The position numbers and the translations under genes are program-made. A stretch of 51,078 nt of DNA from Collinsella aerofaciens (GTDB taxonomy: Bacteria > Actinomycetota > Coriobacteriia > Coriobacteriales > Coriobacteriaceae). The notes under the pieces were generated by a model, which was not told where the DNA came from, did no database searches, and saw nothing but the letters and a program-made list of their open reading frames with translations. The stretch spans positions 1 to 51,078 of the forward strand of contig NZ_JADPCJ010000016.1 in NCBI RefSeq assembly GCF_015670795.1, given 5' to 3'. This document shows positions 1 through 8,927 of this stretch, in pieces; position 1 is the first letter of the stretch; each line of letters opens with the position of its first letter.

Positions 1-1
1 C

Positions 2-37
2 ATGTCTCCAGTGGAATACGAGCGGCAATACGCTTGA
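2..37 (+). pseudogene. IS3-family transposase OrfB, last 11 codons (partial at window edge)
   Basis: The reading frame gives MSPVEYERQYA followed by a stop. This matches the conserved C-terminus of IS3/IS150-group transposases, whose DDE domain ends in an MSPxEYR-like motif. Only the extreme 3' end is present because the window begins inside the gene. It is followed by the right terminal repeat of the same element. Identification rests on a short motif plus the repeat, so it is good for the family but not for the exact IS. Confidence 0.6.
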
Positions 38-79
38 GGATCCTTAAAAGAAAGTCCAGTTTATCCTTCCCACTCCAAA

Positions 80-119
80 CCTCCCATTTCCCGATGTCCA
101 AGAAATGGGAGGCAGTTCA
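80..119. repeat. Right terminal inverted repeat of the left IS copy
   Basis: Read on the minus strand this begins TGAACTGCCTCCCATTT and nearly equals the left terminal repeat at 50567-50606 (same first 26 bases, small changes after). It also contains its own hairpin, CTCCCATTTC pairing with GAAATGGGAG. It ends the left IS copy at base 119. Confidence 0.7.
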
Positions 120-156
120 CTGTCCCCTTTGTGGTGGTTTTAGGTGGCGTGGGCGG

Positions 157-756
157 TTAGGCCTGGAAGGTATCGCGGTCGGGGGCGAAGGACTGCATGG
201 CCGCGATGGTGCGGTCAAAGAGCTCGGGGAGCTCCCAGCCCAGCATCTCGGCGCCCTGCGAAATTACGTCGCGCGAGCAGCCGGCGGCAAAGCGCTTGTC
301 CTTGAACTTCTTCTTGAGCGACTTGGTCGTAAAGTCCATAACGCTCTTGCTCGGGCGCATGATGATGGCAGCGCCGATCAGGCCGGTGAGCTCATCGCAG
401 GCAAACAGGACCTTTTCCATCTGCAGCTCGGGTTTGGGCAGCGAGGTGTTGAAGTCCGACGTGTGCGTCTGGATGGCGCGAATGAGCTCGGGAGACGCAC
501 CTTCGCCCTCAAGAATCTCGGCAGCATAGATGGTGTGGTTCATGGGGTCGTCCTCATGCTCCTCCCAATCCAAGTCATGCAGCAGACCGACGATGCCCCA
601 AAACTCCTCGTTCTCGGGGTCGAACTCGCGCGCAAAGTAGCGCATGGTGCCCTCGACCGTCTCGCCATGGGTGATGTGGAACGGGTCTTTGTTGTGCTCG
701 TTGAGCAGTTCGAACGCGCGGTCGCGGGTGATTCCGGCGGTAAGCGACTCTGCCAT
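157..756 (-). CDS. HD-domain protein (putative metal-dependent phosphohydrolase)
   Basis: This 199-residue protein has the HD signature LLHDLDWEEH (H60-D61), with further His residues at 30 and near 73 that could complete the metal site. HD proteins of this size usually hydrolyse phosphate esters of nucleotides or related small molecules; the substrate cannot be told from sequence. The start is supported by AAGGAG nine bases upstream on the minus strand. It lies alone between two copies of a CCTTTGTGGTGG-type repeat and is transcribed in the same direction as the CarD-like gene upstream. No signal peptide or membrane segment is seen, so it should be cytoplasmic. Confidence 0.75.
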   Translation of the reverse strand: MAESLTAGITRDRAFELLNEHNKDPFHITHGETVEGTMRYFAREFDPENEEFWGIVGLLHDLDWEEHEDDPMNHTIYAAEILEGEGASPELIRAIQTHTSDFNTSLPKPELQMEKVLFACDELTGLIGAAIIMRPSKSVMDFTTKSLKKKFKDKRFAAGCSRDVISQGAEMLGWELPELFDRTIAAMQSFAPDRDTFQA

Positions 757-809
757 AAGAGACTCCTTGTGCTCGTGGGTATCGCTAAGAATGAATACTA
801 CTAGAACAA

Positions 810-853
810 GAAAACCACCACAAAGGTGCCTGTCCCCTTTGTGGTGGTTTTTG
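810..853. terminator. Hairpin terminator downstream of the CarD-like gene
   Basis: AAAACCACCACAAAGG pairs with CCTTTGTGGTGGTTTT around a short loop, giving a 16-bp stem with A and T runs on its two sides. It can therefore terminate in either direction. Half of the same repeat occurs again at 121-144, after the HD gene. Confidence 0.75.
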
Positions 854-864
854 GCGCGGGTGGG

Positions 865-1350
865 TTAGTTGAGGGCGGCTTGGGCTAGGCGGGCTTCAGC
901 GTCCTCCTCGGTGACGCCCAAGGCCACAGCAAACTCCTCGATGGAGCGGCGCTTGGCTTCCTTGAGTACGCGCATGTAGTAGGAGCTGGGCTTTTTATCG
1001 GCTTCCTCGGCCTGGCGAATGCGGTGCATCATGGTCTTTGCCACGCGGACCGTCTCGGGCGCACCCAGCTTGAGCTGCTGCTTAAAGTGCGTCTCTTCAA
1101 GTGAGCTGTTGCGCTCGGTAAAGGTGTCGCACTCCAGCTCGTCGTAGTGGCTCAGCAGGTGCTCGGCATCTTGCTGAGAGATGGCGGCGTGCAAACGGTC
1201 GGCCTGCGCCACGGGGTACATGAGGATCGTCTGCGCATGTCCCTGCTTGGTCTCGAGCAGCAGCATGGGCTGCGGTGTGTCGTCCCTAAAACCGACGACG
1301 GTGCAGACTCCCTGACCCGGATGAATGACGTGTTGACCGATTGAGAACAT
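865..1350 (-). CDS. CarD/CdnL-family transcriptional regulator
   Basis: This 161-residue protein opens with MFSIGQHVIHPGQGVCTVVG, the Tudor-like RNA-polymerase-interacting domain of the CarD_CdnL_TRCF family (about residues 1-60). A helical C-terminal part follows, of the kind that contacts promoter DNA. The family binds the RNAP beta subunit and stabilises open complexes at stable-RNA and other promoters. A GGAGGT sequence lies seven bases before the ATG. It is divergent from argS. The gene is a little longer in its linker than compact CdnL proteins, but the domain order is normal. Confidence 0.85.
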   Translation of the reverse strand: MFSIGQHVIHPGQGVCTVVGFRDDTPQPMLLLETKQGHAQTILMYPVAQADRLHAAISQQDAEHLLSHYDELECDTFTERNSSLEETHFKQQLKLGAPETVRVAKTMMHRIRQAEEADKKPSSYYMRVLKEAKRRSIEEFAVALGVTEEDAEARLAQAALN

Positions 1351-1692
1351 GCTACCTCCAACTTATACGAATTTACGTATGTCTAGAATAACACGCTGAC
1401 GTGCGCAAATCCTCACTTTATGCAGGAAAAGCACACAACTCTGATAGGTAAGAGTATTCGATAAAAGACGCAGCTCATTCACACCTTTATGCATTTTCAA
1501 CGCGTGCATAATTTGCAGGCAGACTGGCATCTTTGAGTGACTCCATACAAGCTGTAGTCAATTTTGTGCATATGCAATATCTATTAGCTTTACCCTGCGA
1601 CAGTAGCTACCGCTTGTGATAGAGTGCTACAAACTCTGGCTTTTGCCCTACGAGTGACCAAGAGCTCGGGGGCTTTAACACAAGGAGGACCT
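1351..1692. other. Intergenic region between divergent CarD-like gene and argS
   Basis: This AT-richer 342-bp spacer must hold the promoters of both divergent genes. I could not pick a convincing -35/-10 pair for either direction, and no open frame with a ribosome site is visible. The only firm element is the argS ribosome binding site AAGGAGGA at 1682-1689. Confidence 0.5.
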
Positions 1693-3546
1693 ATGCCCGA
1701 GAAGATTGAAGAGCTGGTACGCGCTGCGCTTGCTGCGGCCCAGGAGGCCGGCGACCTTTCCGCATTTGAACTTGACGATTGCGCTATCGAGCGACCGGCT
1801 GACACTTCTCATGGCGAGTGGACCTCTACCATGGCCCTGAAGTCCGCCAAGCTGGCCCACTGCGCCCCGCGCAAGATCGCCGAGGCCATCGTTGCCCATA
1901 TGCCCGAGGACCCCGCGATCGAGAAAGTCGAGATCGCAGGTCCCGGCTTCATCAACTTCTACCTCTCCGTTGCCGTCAAGAATGCCATCTTTGGCGAGGC
2001 TCGCGAGAAGGGTATGGACTTCGCTAAGTCCAACGTCGGTGGTGGCCTGAAGACCCAGGTCGAGTTCGTTTCCGCCAACCCCGTCGGCCCCATGCACATC
2101 GGCCACGGCCGCTGGGCCGCGCTGGGCGACTCGCTCTGCCGCGTTATGGATCACGCCGGTTACGACATCCAGCGTGAGTTCTACATCAACGACCACGGCT
2201 CTCAGATGAACACCTTCGGCAACTCCATCAGCACGCGCTATATGCAGCTTGCCGACATCATCGCCAAGCAGGGCGTGGATATCGACGAGGCTCACAAGCT
2301 GCTGATCGCCGACCGCGACGCCTTTGTTGCCGACGAGAACGACGAGCATCCCGAGACCCATCCGTATCAGGACAACTTTGCCGAGACCCTGGGCAAGGAC
2401 TCCTACGGCGGCGACTACATCATCGACGAGGCCGCCGAGTTCTGGCGCACCGACGGCGATAAGTGGGTCAACGCCGATCCGCAGGAGCGCATGGAGAGCT
2501 TCCGCGAGCGCGGCTATGTAAAGATGGTCGACAACATGCGCGACCTTTGCCATGCCGTTAACTGCGACTTCGATCGTTGGTTCTCCGAGCGCTCGCTGTA
2601 TGTGAAGGACACCGAGGGCGAGACCGCCGGCACCTCCGCCGTCGACCGCGCTTTTGAGAAGCTCGACAAGATGGGCTATCTCTACACCAAGGACGGCGCC
2701 CTGTGGTTCCGCTCCACCGACCTGGGCGATGACAAGGACCGCGTTCTGATCAAGTCCGACGGCGAGTACACCTACTTCGCCTCCGACGTTGCCTATCACT
2801 GGGATAAGTTCCAGCGCGTCGACCACGTCATCGACATCTGGGGCGCCGACCACCACGGCTACATCGAGCGCGTCCGCTGCGTCTGCGACGCTCTTGGCTA
2901 TCCCGGCAAGTTCGAGGTTCTGCTGGGCCAGCTCGTCAACCTGCTGCGTAACGGCAAGCCCGTCCGAATGTCCAAGCGCAAGGGCACCATGGTGACCCTG
3001 CAGGAGCTCGTCGACGAGGTCGGCTCCGATGCCGCTCGCTACACGCTCATCTCCAAGAGCTCCAACCAGATGGTCGACTTCGATATTGAGGCCGTTAAGA
3101 AGCGCGACAACTCCAACCCGGTCTATTACGTGCAGTATGCTCACGCCCGCGTGTGCTCCATCCTGCGCCGTGCCGCCGACGTTACGCCCGAGCAGGCTGA
3201 CGAGATGGGCATGAAGGCCGTCGCCGAGAAGGCCATCGGCGAGAACGTCGATTACTCGCTGCTGACCGACCCGACCGAGCTTGCCCTTTCGCGTAAGCTC
3301 AACGAGCTCACCGACCTCATCGCCAGCTGCGCTCGCGACCGCGCCCCGTTCCGTCTGACGCACTTTGCCGAGGAGCTTGCCGGCGACTTCCACAGCTTCT
3401 ACGCTGCCTGCCAGGTGCTGCCGAGCGAGGGCCGTCCCGTCGACCCCGAGCTTTCGCGTGCCCGTCTGGCCGCTTGCGATGCCGTCCGCGTGACGCTCGC
3501 CCTGGTGCTCACCCTTGTTGGTGTCTCCGCTCCCGAGCAGATGTAA
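1693..3546 (+). CDS. argS: Arginyl-tRNA synthetase
   Basis: This 617-residue class I synthetase attaches arginine to tRNA-Arg in the cytoplasm. The N-terminal additional domain (about 1-115) is followed by the Rossmann catalytic core with HIGH at 135-138 in SANPVGPMHIGHGRW. The KMSKS-equivalent loop is RMSKRKGTMV near residue 426, and the helical anticodon-binding domain includes YVQYAHARVCSILRR. I chose the ATG at 1693 because AAGGAGGA lies just upstream; an in-frame TTG 69 bases earlier has no ribosome site and adds unconserved residues. Length and motifs are complete. Confidence 0.97.
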   Translation: MPEKIEELVRAALAAAQEAGDLSAFELDDCAIERPADTSHGEWTSTMALKSAKLAHCAPRKIAEAIVAHMPEDPAIEKVEIAGPGFINFYLSVAVKNAIFGEAREKGMDFAKSNVGGGLKTQVEFVSANPVGPMHIGHGRWAALGDSLCRVMDHAGYDIQREFYINDHGSQMNTFGNSISTRYMQLADIIAKQGVDIDEAHKLLIADRDAFVADENDEHPETHPYQDNFAETLGKDSYGGDYIIDEAAEFWRTDGDKWVNADPQERMESFRERGYVKMVDNMRDLCHAVNCDFDRWFSERSLYVKDTEGETAGTSAVDRAFEKLDKMGYLYTKDGALWFRSTDLGDDKDRVLIKSDGEYTYFASDVAYHWDKFQRVDHVIDIWGADHHGYIERVRCVCDALGYPGKFEVLLGQLVNLLRNGKPVRMSKRKGTMVTLQELVDEVGSDAARYTLISKSSNQMVDFDIEAVKKRDNSNPVYYVQYAHARVCSILRRAADVTPEQADEMGMKAVAEKAIGENVDYSLLTDPTELALSRKLNELTDLIASCARDRAPFRLTHFAEELAGDFHSFYAACQVLPSEGRPVDPELSRARLAACDAVRVTLALVLTLVGVSAPEQM

Positions 3547-3595
3547 GCTGCGGGTCATTTAACCGTGTAGGTTCGGCTTTGCTGAGCCCTATAAG

Positions 3596-3625
3596 CCCGA
3601 TCTCCATGCGGAGGTCGGGTTTTTT
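3596..3625 (+). terminator. Rho-independent terminator of argS
   Basis: CCCGATCTCC and GGAGGTCGGG form a 10-bp stem (one G-T pair) around a 4-base loop, followed directly by six T residues. Confidence 0.9.
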
Positions 3626-3669
3626 GCAAACGCCGACGTATTGACGAATTTGGAACTGCTGGAAATACG

Positions 3670-3820
3670 AAACTATGCCGGTTCACTACGATGAATATGA
3701 GAAATTCCAACCACGCCAGCTTTTCGCAAAAAAGTGCAGGGCATCTACCTGCGGTTTTAGTTCAACAAGTTTCGGAGTGGTCGCGGTTGAGCGATTCATC
3801 GTAGTAAACCGCCATAGTTT
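3670..3820. repeat. MITE-like element with 27-bp imperfect terminal inverted repeats
   Basis: The ends at 3670-3696 and 3794-3820 are inverted copies matching at 25 of 27 positions (core ACTACGATGAAT / ATTCATCGTAGT). The 151-bp unit carries no plausible gene. Its size and structure fit a miniature inverted-repeat element or a large REP-like repeat sitting between argS and rho. No target duplication could be recognised with confidence. Confidence 0.6.
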
Positions 3821-3904
3821 TGGCGGAGGCAGTCAGATTTGTGGGTGTTAAACCAAAGAGTGCCCCTTTTGACTAGTCGTTTAAGAGCGTTCCCAATGAC
3901 TAAG

Positions 3905-3932
3905 TTGCAGGTGGCGGCGGTTGTGTTACACT
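3905..3932 (+). promoter_or_regulatory. Candidate sigma-A promoter for rho
   Basis: TTGCAG (3905-3910) and TACACT (3927-3932) are spaced by 16 bp, about 145 bp before the rho start, leaving a long 5' leader. The match is reasonable but not tested. Confidence 0.4.
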
Positions 3933-4075
3933 AACGCTGCGTATATGACGCAATCATCTCGATACAGATCAATGATGTCCGTCGTTTTGAACGGAACTAG
4001 ACTGTTTAGCCGCCCTGAAGGTTTATGCAGGGAGCATGTGATCACAGGGCTTGAAAAGAAAGTTGAGCAAACACT

Positions 4076-6649
4076 GTGTCTGATCAACAGCAAGAAAACG
4101 AAATAACGACGACGCAAGCCGCTCCCGCTGCACCGGTTGCGTCGGACCAGGTCGCGGCGCCCGCGCATGCCTCGGCTCCTGAGACGCCTAAGGCTGCTTC
4201 GACGCCTACGCCTGCAACGGCTGAGAAGGCCGTGCCTGCAACTGGTGAGGAGGCTGCTCCGGCAAAGCCCAAGCGTACGCGCCGCACGGCCAAGCCTGCT
4301 GCTGACGGCGAGGAGGTCACCAAGCCCAAGCGCCGTACCACGCGCATGACGCGCGTCAAGCGCACCGTTGCAGCTGACTCCTCGGCGCCGATTTCCGATG
4401 AGGTCGCGCAGGCACGTGCGTTGGCGCAGATTAGCGAGGCTCAGGTGGTGCGCGCCCGCCGTCGTGCTGCCGAGCGCGAGGCCGCGGCTCTGACCGAGCT
4501 TGCAGCTCCGTCTGTGCCCGAGACGCCTGCCGCCACCGAGACCCCTGCCGCCGACCAGCCGACCGAGAAGCCGGCACCGCGCACACGCCGTCGCACGGCT
4601 GCTAAGGCCGAGCAGGTTGCCGATCAGGTAACCCTCGAGCTCACCGAGGCTTCGGTTCGTTCCGCGGCAGGGGAGGGCGCATCGCCTGCTGAGTCCGCTG
4701 CGCCTGTCGAGGCCAGCGAAGTTCCCGTTGTCGATCCGGCTTTGCGCCCGCACCGTCGCGGTCGCAAGCCCAAGGCCTTCGTCGAGGCAGAGAAGGCCGC
4801 AGCCGCAGCTGCAGCCGCTCGGGATGCTGCGGCGACCGCCGAGTCTGCAACCGCTGCCGATGCACCCGTCCAGGATGCTACGACTTCCGAGGCCGCTCCC
4901 GCCGATGTCGAGCCCGCCGACGTCCGTCCTGGTCGCAGCCATCGTACTGCTGCTAAGCGCACGTCCAAGGCCAAGACTGCCAAGAAGGGTGCGTCCGAGG
5001 ATTCCGCCGAGACGACCGCCGATGCATCGACTGATGCCGCCGAGCCCCAAGACGTCGAACAGTCTGCGTCCGAGAAGCCCAAGCGCGGTCGTAAGAAGTC
5101 CGCTAAGGCCAAGGCGTCCGAGCAGCAGGCCGAGGCCGAGCTGCAGGGCGATTCCAAGGCCGAGGCCAGCGATGATACTGCGGCTAACGCCGATGCCGCC
5201 GCAACCGATGGCGCCGCGCCCGCCGAGGCCGAAGACGGCGCTCGCCCCAACCGTCGCCAGCACAAGCGCAACGACGAGCGCAACGAGCGCAAGGACGAGC
5301 GCAACAACGACCGCCGCAACCGCCAGCGCGATCGCAAGCAGCGCAACAAGGAGCGTAATGCCGCTCCCACCGAGCCCACGCTTTCGCGCGAGGAGCTCGC
5401 GGCCATGAAGGTCGCCGAGCTGCGCGAGAAGGCCAAGGAGTTCGAGATTGAGACGACCGGCAAGAAGAAAGCCGAGCTCGTCGAGGAGATCTACGTCACC
5501 GCCGCGAAGGCCGAGGGCTTCCGCGACATCAAGGGCATCCTGCAGATTCGTCCGGACAGCTCCGGTATCATCCATGCCCATGGCTACATGAAGTCCAACG
5601 ACGACGCCTTCGTGCCCGCCTACCTCATCCGCTCCGCGCGTCTGCGCACGGGCGACGTCATCGAGGGCTCGCTTCGTCCTTCGCGCGGCGGCGACAAGCG
5701 CGCCGGCCTCGCCAAAATCACGACCGTCAACGGTCTAGACCCCGAGCAGATTCGCAACCGCCCCAAGTTCGGTGACCTCACCCCGGTCTATCCCAACGAG
5801 CCGCTGCGCATGGAGCATGGCAAGGACTCCATTACCGGTCGCGCCATCGACATCGTGTCGCCGATCGGCAAGGGTCAGCGTGGCTTGATCGTGTCCCCGC
5901 CCAAGGCCGGCAAGACCACAATCCTCAAGAAGATCTGCCAGTCTATCTCGATTAACAACCCCGAGGTGCACCTCATCTGCCTGCTCGTCGACGAGCGCCC
6001 CGAAGAGGTTACCGATATGCAGCGTTCCATCAAGGGCGAGGTTGTGGCGTCGACCTTCGATATGCCCGCCGACAACCACACTCGTGTGGCAGAGCTCGTC
6101 ATCGAGCGCGCCAAGCGCATCGTGGAGCTGGGCGGCGATGTCGTGGTGGTGCTCGACTCCATCACGCGTCTTGCCCGCGCCTACAACTTGGCGGCGCCCG
6201 CCTCAGGCCGCATCCTTTCGGGCGGCGTCGATTCGGCGGCACTGTATCCGCCCAAGCGCTTCCTGGGCGCAGCCCGCAATATCGAGAACGGTGGCTCGCT
6301 CACCATCCTGGCCTCTGCCCTCATCGACACCGGCTCCAAGATGGACGAGGTCATCTTTGAGGAGTTCAAGGGCACCGGCAACATGGAGCTCAAGCTCGAC
6401 CGCGACCTGGCCGACCGCCGCATCTTCCCGGCTATCGACCCCGTTGCCTCCGGTACGCGTAACGAGGACCTGTTGGTTGACGAGCAGATGCGTCCGTTTG
6501 TCTTTGGCCTGCGTCGCATTCTTGCCGGCATGAACAACACCGAGCGCGCGGCCGCATCGTTTATCAAGGGTCTTAAGGGCACCAACACCAACCAGGAGTT
6601 CCTGGTGCGTTCGGCCAAAAAGCACAGCGACTACGAGCAGACGTTCTAG
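4076..6649 (+). CDS. rho: Transcription termination factor Rho with long N-terminal insertion
   Basis: This 857-residue ATP-dependent RNA helicase releases RNA polymerase from transcripts. About 430 low-complexity Ala/Pro/Glu/Lys/Arg-rich residues precede the conserved part. They end in an Arg/Asn/Asp-rich stretch (RNERKDERNNDRRNRQRDRK). The Rho N-terminal helical domain (about 435-475) and the cold-shock RNA-binding domain (GIIHAHGYMKS, about 485-560) follow. The ATPase core has Walker A SPPKAGKTT near 607-615 and the Walker B region VVVVLDSITRLARAYN near 688. The typical enzyme is about 420 residues. Such inserts are usual in Actinobacteria and are thought to add RNA contacts. The GTG start has only a weak ribosome site, so the exact N-terminus is uncertain. 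Confidence 0.95.
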   Translation: MSDQQQENEITTTQAAPAAPVASDQVAAPAHASAPETPKAASTPTPATAEKAVPATGEEAAPAKPKRTRRTAKPAADGEEVTKPKRRTTRMTRVKRTVAADSSAPISDEVAQARALAQISEAQVVRARRRAAEREAAALTELAAPSVPETPAATETPAADQPTEKPAPRTRRRTAAKAEQVADQVTLELTEASVRSAAGEGASPAESAAPVEASEVPVVDPALRPHRRGRKPKAFVEAEKAAAAAAAARDAAATAESATAADAPVQDATTSEAAPADVEPADVRPGRSHRTAAKRTSKAKTAKKGASEDSAETTADASTDAAEPQDVEQSASEKPKRGRKKSAKAKASEQQAEAELQGDSKAEASDDTAANADAAATDGAAPAEAEDGARPNRRQHKRNDERNERKDERNNDRRNRQRDRKQRNKERNAAPTEPTLSREELAAMKVAELREKAKEFEIETTGKKKAELVEEIYVTAAKAEGFRDIKGILQIRPDSSGIIHAHGYMKSNDDAFVPAYLIRSARLRTGDVIEGSLRPSRGGDKRAGLAKITTVNGLDPEQIRNRPKFGDLTPVYPNEPLRMEHGKDSITGRAIDIVSPIGKGQRGLIVSPPKAGKTTILKKICQSISINNPEVHLICLLVDERPEEVTDMQRSIKGEVVASTFDMPADNHTRVAELVIERAKRIVELGGDVVVVLDSITRLARAYNLAAPASGRILSGGVDSAALYPPKRFLGAARNIENGGSLTILASALIDTGSKMDEVIFEEFKGTGNMELKLDRDLADRRIFPAIDPVASGTRNEDLLVDEQMRPFVFGLRRILAGMNNTERAAASFIKGLKGTNTNQEFLVRSAKKHSDYEQTF

Positions 6650-6687
6650 GTTGTCATCCACACGCAGCGATAGTCATCAATGCGATA

Positions 6688-6719
6688 AAGGGTCGGGGCT
6701 TTGAGCCTCGGCCCTTTTC
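6688..6719 (+). terminator. Rho-independent terminator after rho
   Basis: AAGGGTCGGGGC and GCCTCGGCCCTT pair around TTTGA and are followed by TTCT. The T-run is short. The position 40 bases after the rho stop supports the call. Confidence 0.7.
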
Positions 6720-6960
6720 TATATCGCCGCTCCGCGCTTTTTTGACCATAAGACTGACAAGCAGCAGGTTTCCCGTTTCAATCCGACATCGTCGCTTGCA
6801 ATCGGCAGGGCGGTTTCGCATAATAGCTTTTAAGCTTCGCGACGGAAAACGCAGATGAAACGAACCATATACCGTTGCTTTGGGGCATAGCCCCGCTTCA
6901 TCTTCTCTCGCGCAGCCAACTGAATGATGCGATTTGGGTGCTGGAAGATGGGGAGAGCTC

Positions 6961-8358
6961 ATGGCTTCTTCTGATGCAACACAACGAGCAGTCCTTGCCG
7001 GACTTTCGTGCGGGATCGGCCTTGCCGCTCCCGTGGTTATGTATGCCGCGACGCTACCGTTTTCGTCGGTGAACGAGACGGTCGTGGCGGGTGCGGTTCC
7101 CTTCGCCGTGGGCGCGGTGGCGGGCGTGGGTATCTATGCCGCCTCGCTGGGTATCTCCGAGTACCATGCGCAGCGTGAAGAGCGTCTGTTCCAGCCCGAT
7201 GCCATGGGCGGTGCCGCCAATCTCAATCAGCATCAAAGCGAGTTCAAGACCGCCTCGATTCCAGCTCAGCAGCAGGATGCGACTCCTTATGCTACCGCTT
7301 CTGCTTCTCAGGCTCAGTCGGAGCAGTCTACCTCGGCATTCCTTTCCGGCCTGACTGGTGCGTTCCAGCGCCGTCATACCGATGATGGTGTCCCTACCAT
7401 CGCTCGAGCCGCAGATGCTATGGACGAGGACGAGGCTTGGTCCATGATCGACAGTATGCTCGACGACGATTCGCCGGTGAGCTGCGACCCTGCACACTCG
7501 CGCGACGTCTATCAAGTCGCCATCGACGAGCTCACCAACGGCGGGCAGACCGGCTCCTTCAATCGCGACGACATCGCCGCCGCGGCGCGTGCCGTGTCGG
7601 GCTCCCAGGCCGCACCTGCGGGCAGCACGGCGGCTTTTGTGGCACTCGTTGCCAACGCGTCCAATAACGCCTACAACGCTACCTCGGCGGACGCGAACGC
7701 TTCTGCCGACAATTCGTACGTTGATGAAGCCATGACTGCGGACGAGGAGGCCGTTGCCGCCCGCCGTGCCGCCGAAAGCTCATTGTGGGGCGCTCCTGCC
7801 CAGCAGCAGGCGGCTGAGGCTGCGCCGTACAACGCAAACCTCGCCAGCATGCCTATCATCTCCGGTGCCGCGGACATCGATCTCGATGACCTCGATGAGC
7901 CTGCAGCCATCACCGCATCGATTGATGCCCAAGATCGCATCGACACCGGCGACCTTCCGGACGCCTCGCTCGAGGTTGATGTCCCCATGGCCGATTACTC
8001 GGGCCACGAGGACATGTGGGCCGCCGCCACCGCGATTCTGGATGAGATTGACGAGCCCGCTCCTGTTGTAGCGCCCGCTCCCGTCGCTGCCCCTCAGCCT
8101 ACTGCCCCCGCCTATGTCGGCCGTCACAGCGCTGTGTTCCCCGAGGATACCGCCCGCATCTCGCGCGAGAGCATCGAGCGAGCCGAGGCTATTGCCGCCG
8201 GCATTATGGAAAATCGTCGTCACGAGCGCGTCAATCAGATCCTCGAGGAAGAGATCGAGCGCCTGCAGTCCTCAACCGCCAAGCGTACGGGCCGTGCCTA
8301 TCTGAGCGTTATCGAGGGCGGTACCGCCAGCTTCGCGCCGCTCCGCGCGGAGGCATAA
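6961..8358 (+). CDS. Membrane-anchored Ala-rich protein of unknown function
   Basis: I do not recognise this 465-residue protein. Two hydrophobic segments (about residues 10-32 and 38-62) at the N-terminus should anchor it in the membrane as a hairpin. The remaining 400 residues are soluble, acidic and Ala/Asp-rich with low complexity. A more ordered, charged helical C-terminus follows (EDTARISRESIERAEAIAAG and on). The ATG at 6961 follows GGGGAGAG; a TTG nine codons upstream lacks such a site. It is followed eight bases later by the VanZ-like gene, so the two may be co-transcribed. Confidence 0.75.
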   Translation: MASSDATQRAVLAGLSCGIGLAAPVVMYAATLPFSSVNETVVAGAVPFAVGAVAGVGIYAASLGISEYHAQREERLFQPDAMGGAANLNQHQSEFKTASIPAQQQDATPYATASASQAQSEQSTSAFLSGLTGAFQRRHTDDGVPTIARAADAMDEDEAWSMIDSMLDDDSPVSCDPAHSRDVYQVAIDELTNGGQTGSFNRDDIAAAARAVSGSQAAPAGSTAAFVALVANASNNAYNATSADANASADNSYVDEAMTADEEAVAARRAAESSLWGAPAQQQAAEAAPYNANLASMPIISGAADIDLDDLDEPAAITASIDAQDRIDTGDLPDASLEVDVPMADYSGHEDMWAAATAILDEIDEPAPVVAPAPVAAPQPTAPAYVGRHSAVFPEDTARISRESIERAEAIAAGIMENRRHERVNQILEEEIERLQSSTAKRTGRAYLSVIEGGTASFAPLRAEA

Positions 8359-8365
8359 CTTCTGC

Positions 8366-8815
8366 ATGGTTAAGATCAATCGAAAATGGGCGGTTGTAAC
8401 CTGCCTGATGGCGCTCTTGATCTGGGGCAATTCGCTGGTTCCCGGCTCGGGGTCGGGCTCGCTGAGCCTAACGGTCATGGAAGCTATCCGCGGTTTCCTG
8501 CACGGCGTGGGACTTCCATATGAATGGGTGACCAACTTTGTTGTTCGCAAGTGCGCGCATTTTACCGAGTATATGGTGCTCGGCATCCTGGCAACGCACG
8601 CCTTTGATTTTGAGGGCCGGCGCACCTTTGACGTGCTGCTGCCCACGGCGGTGTTCCTGCTGCTGATTCCCTCGATCGACGAGACGATTCAGCTCTTTGT
8701 GCCGGGACGCGCCGGCATGATCACCGATGTGATGATCGACTGCTGTGGAGCGGCAACGGGCGTTGTGCTCCGATATCTCTTACGGTCGCTGATGTGCGCC
8801 AAAAAGGCCGCCTAG
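8366..8815 (+). CDS. VanZ-like family membrane protein
   Basis: This 149-residue protein has four hydrophobic segments. The VanZ-family signature is RKCAHFTEYMVLGILA in the middle and DETIQLFVPGRAGMITDVMI near the end. VanZ proteins are small membrane proteins; the founding member gives low-level teicoplanin resistance, but most chromosomal homologues have no known substrate. No vancomycin-resistance genes are nearby, so a resistance role should not be assumed. The last codons double as the left arm of the terminator that follows. Confidence 0.8.
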   Translation: MVKINRKWAVVTCLMALLIWGNSLVPGSGSGSLSLTVMEAIRGFLHGVGLPYEWVTNFVVRKCAHFTEYMVLGILATHAFDFEGRRTFDVLLPTAVFLLLIPSIDETIQLFVPGRAGMITDVMIDCCGAATGVVLRYLLRSLMCAKKAA

Positions 8816-8849
8816 GACGTATTGTTTGGTCCTAGGCGGCCTTTTTTTT
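8801..8849 (+). terminator. Strong terminator overlapping the VanZ-like stop codon
   Basis: AAAAAGGCCGCCTAGGAC and GTCCTAGGCGGCCTTTTT form a perfect 18-bp stem around a 10-base loop, followed by further T residues. The left arm lies in the coding sequence. A and T runs on both sides make it suited to terminate in both directions, including transcripts running towards it from the right. Confidence 0.9.
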
Positions 8850-8927
8850 GAGGGCTTATATGAGGCGTGGTGGCGTCGTTCCGTAGGTTGGATTTGCCGA
8901 GCGCGCCACGCCCTGTGGGTGCGTCTG

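Noticed and set aside
1675..3558. A 627-codon open frame on the minus strand across argS
   Set aside because: It mirrors the argS codon pattern, has no ribosome site or known domain, and the plus-strand synthetase is complete.
8366..8815. VanZ-like gene as a glycopeptide-resistance determinant
   Set aside because: No vanHAX or regulatory genes are nearby; VanZ-like proteins are common in chromosomes without resistance.
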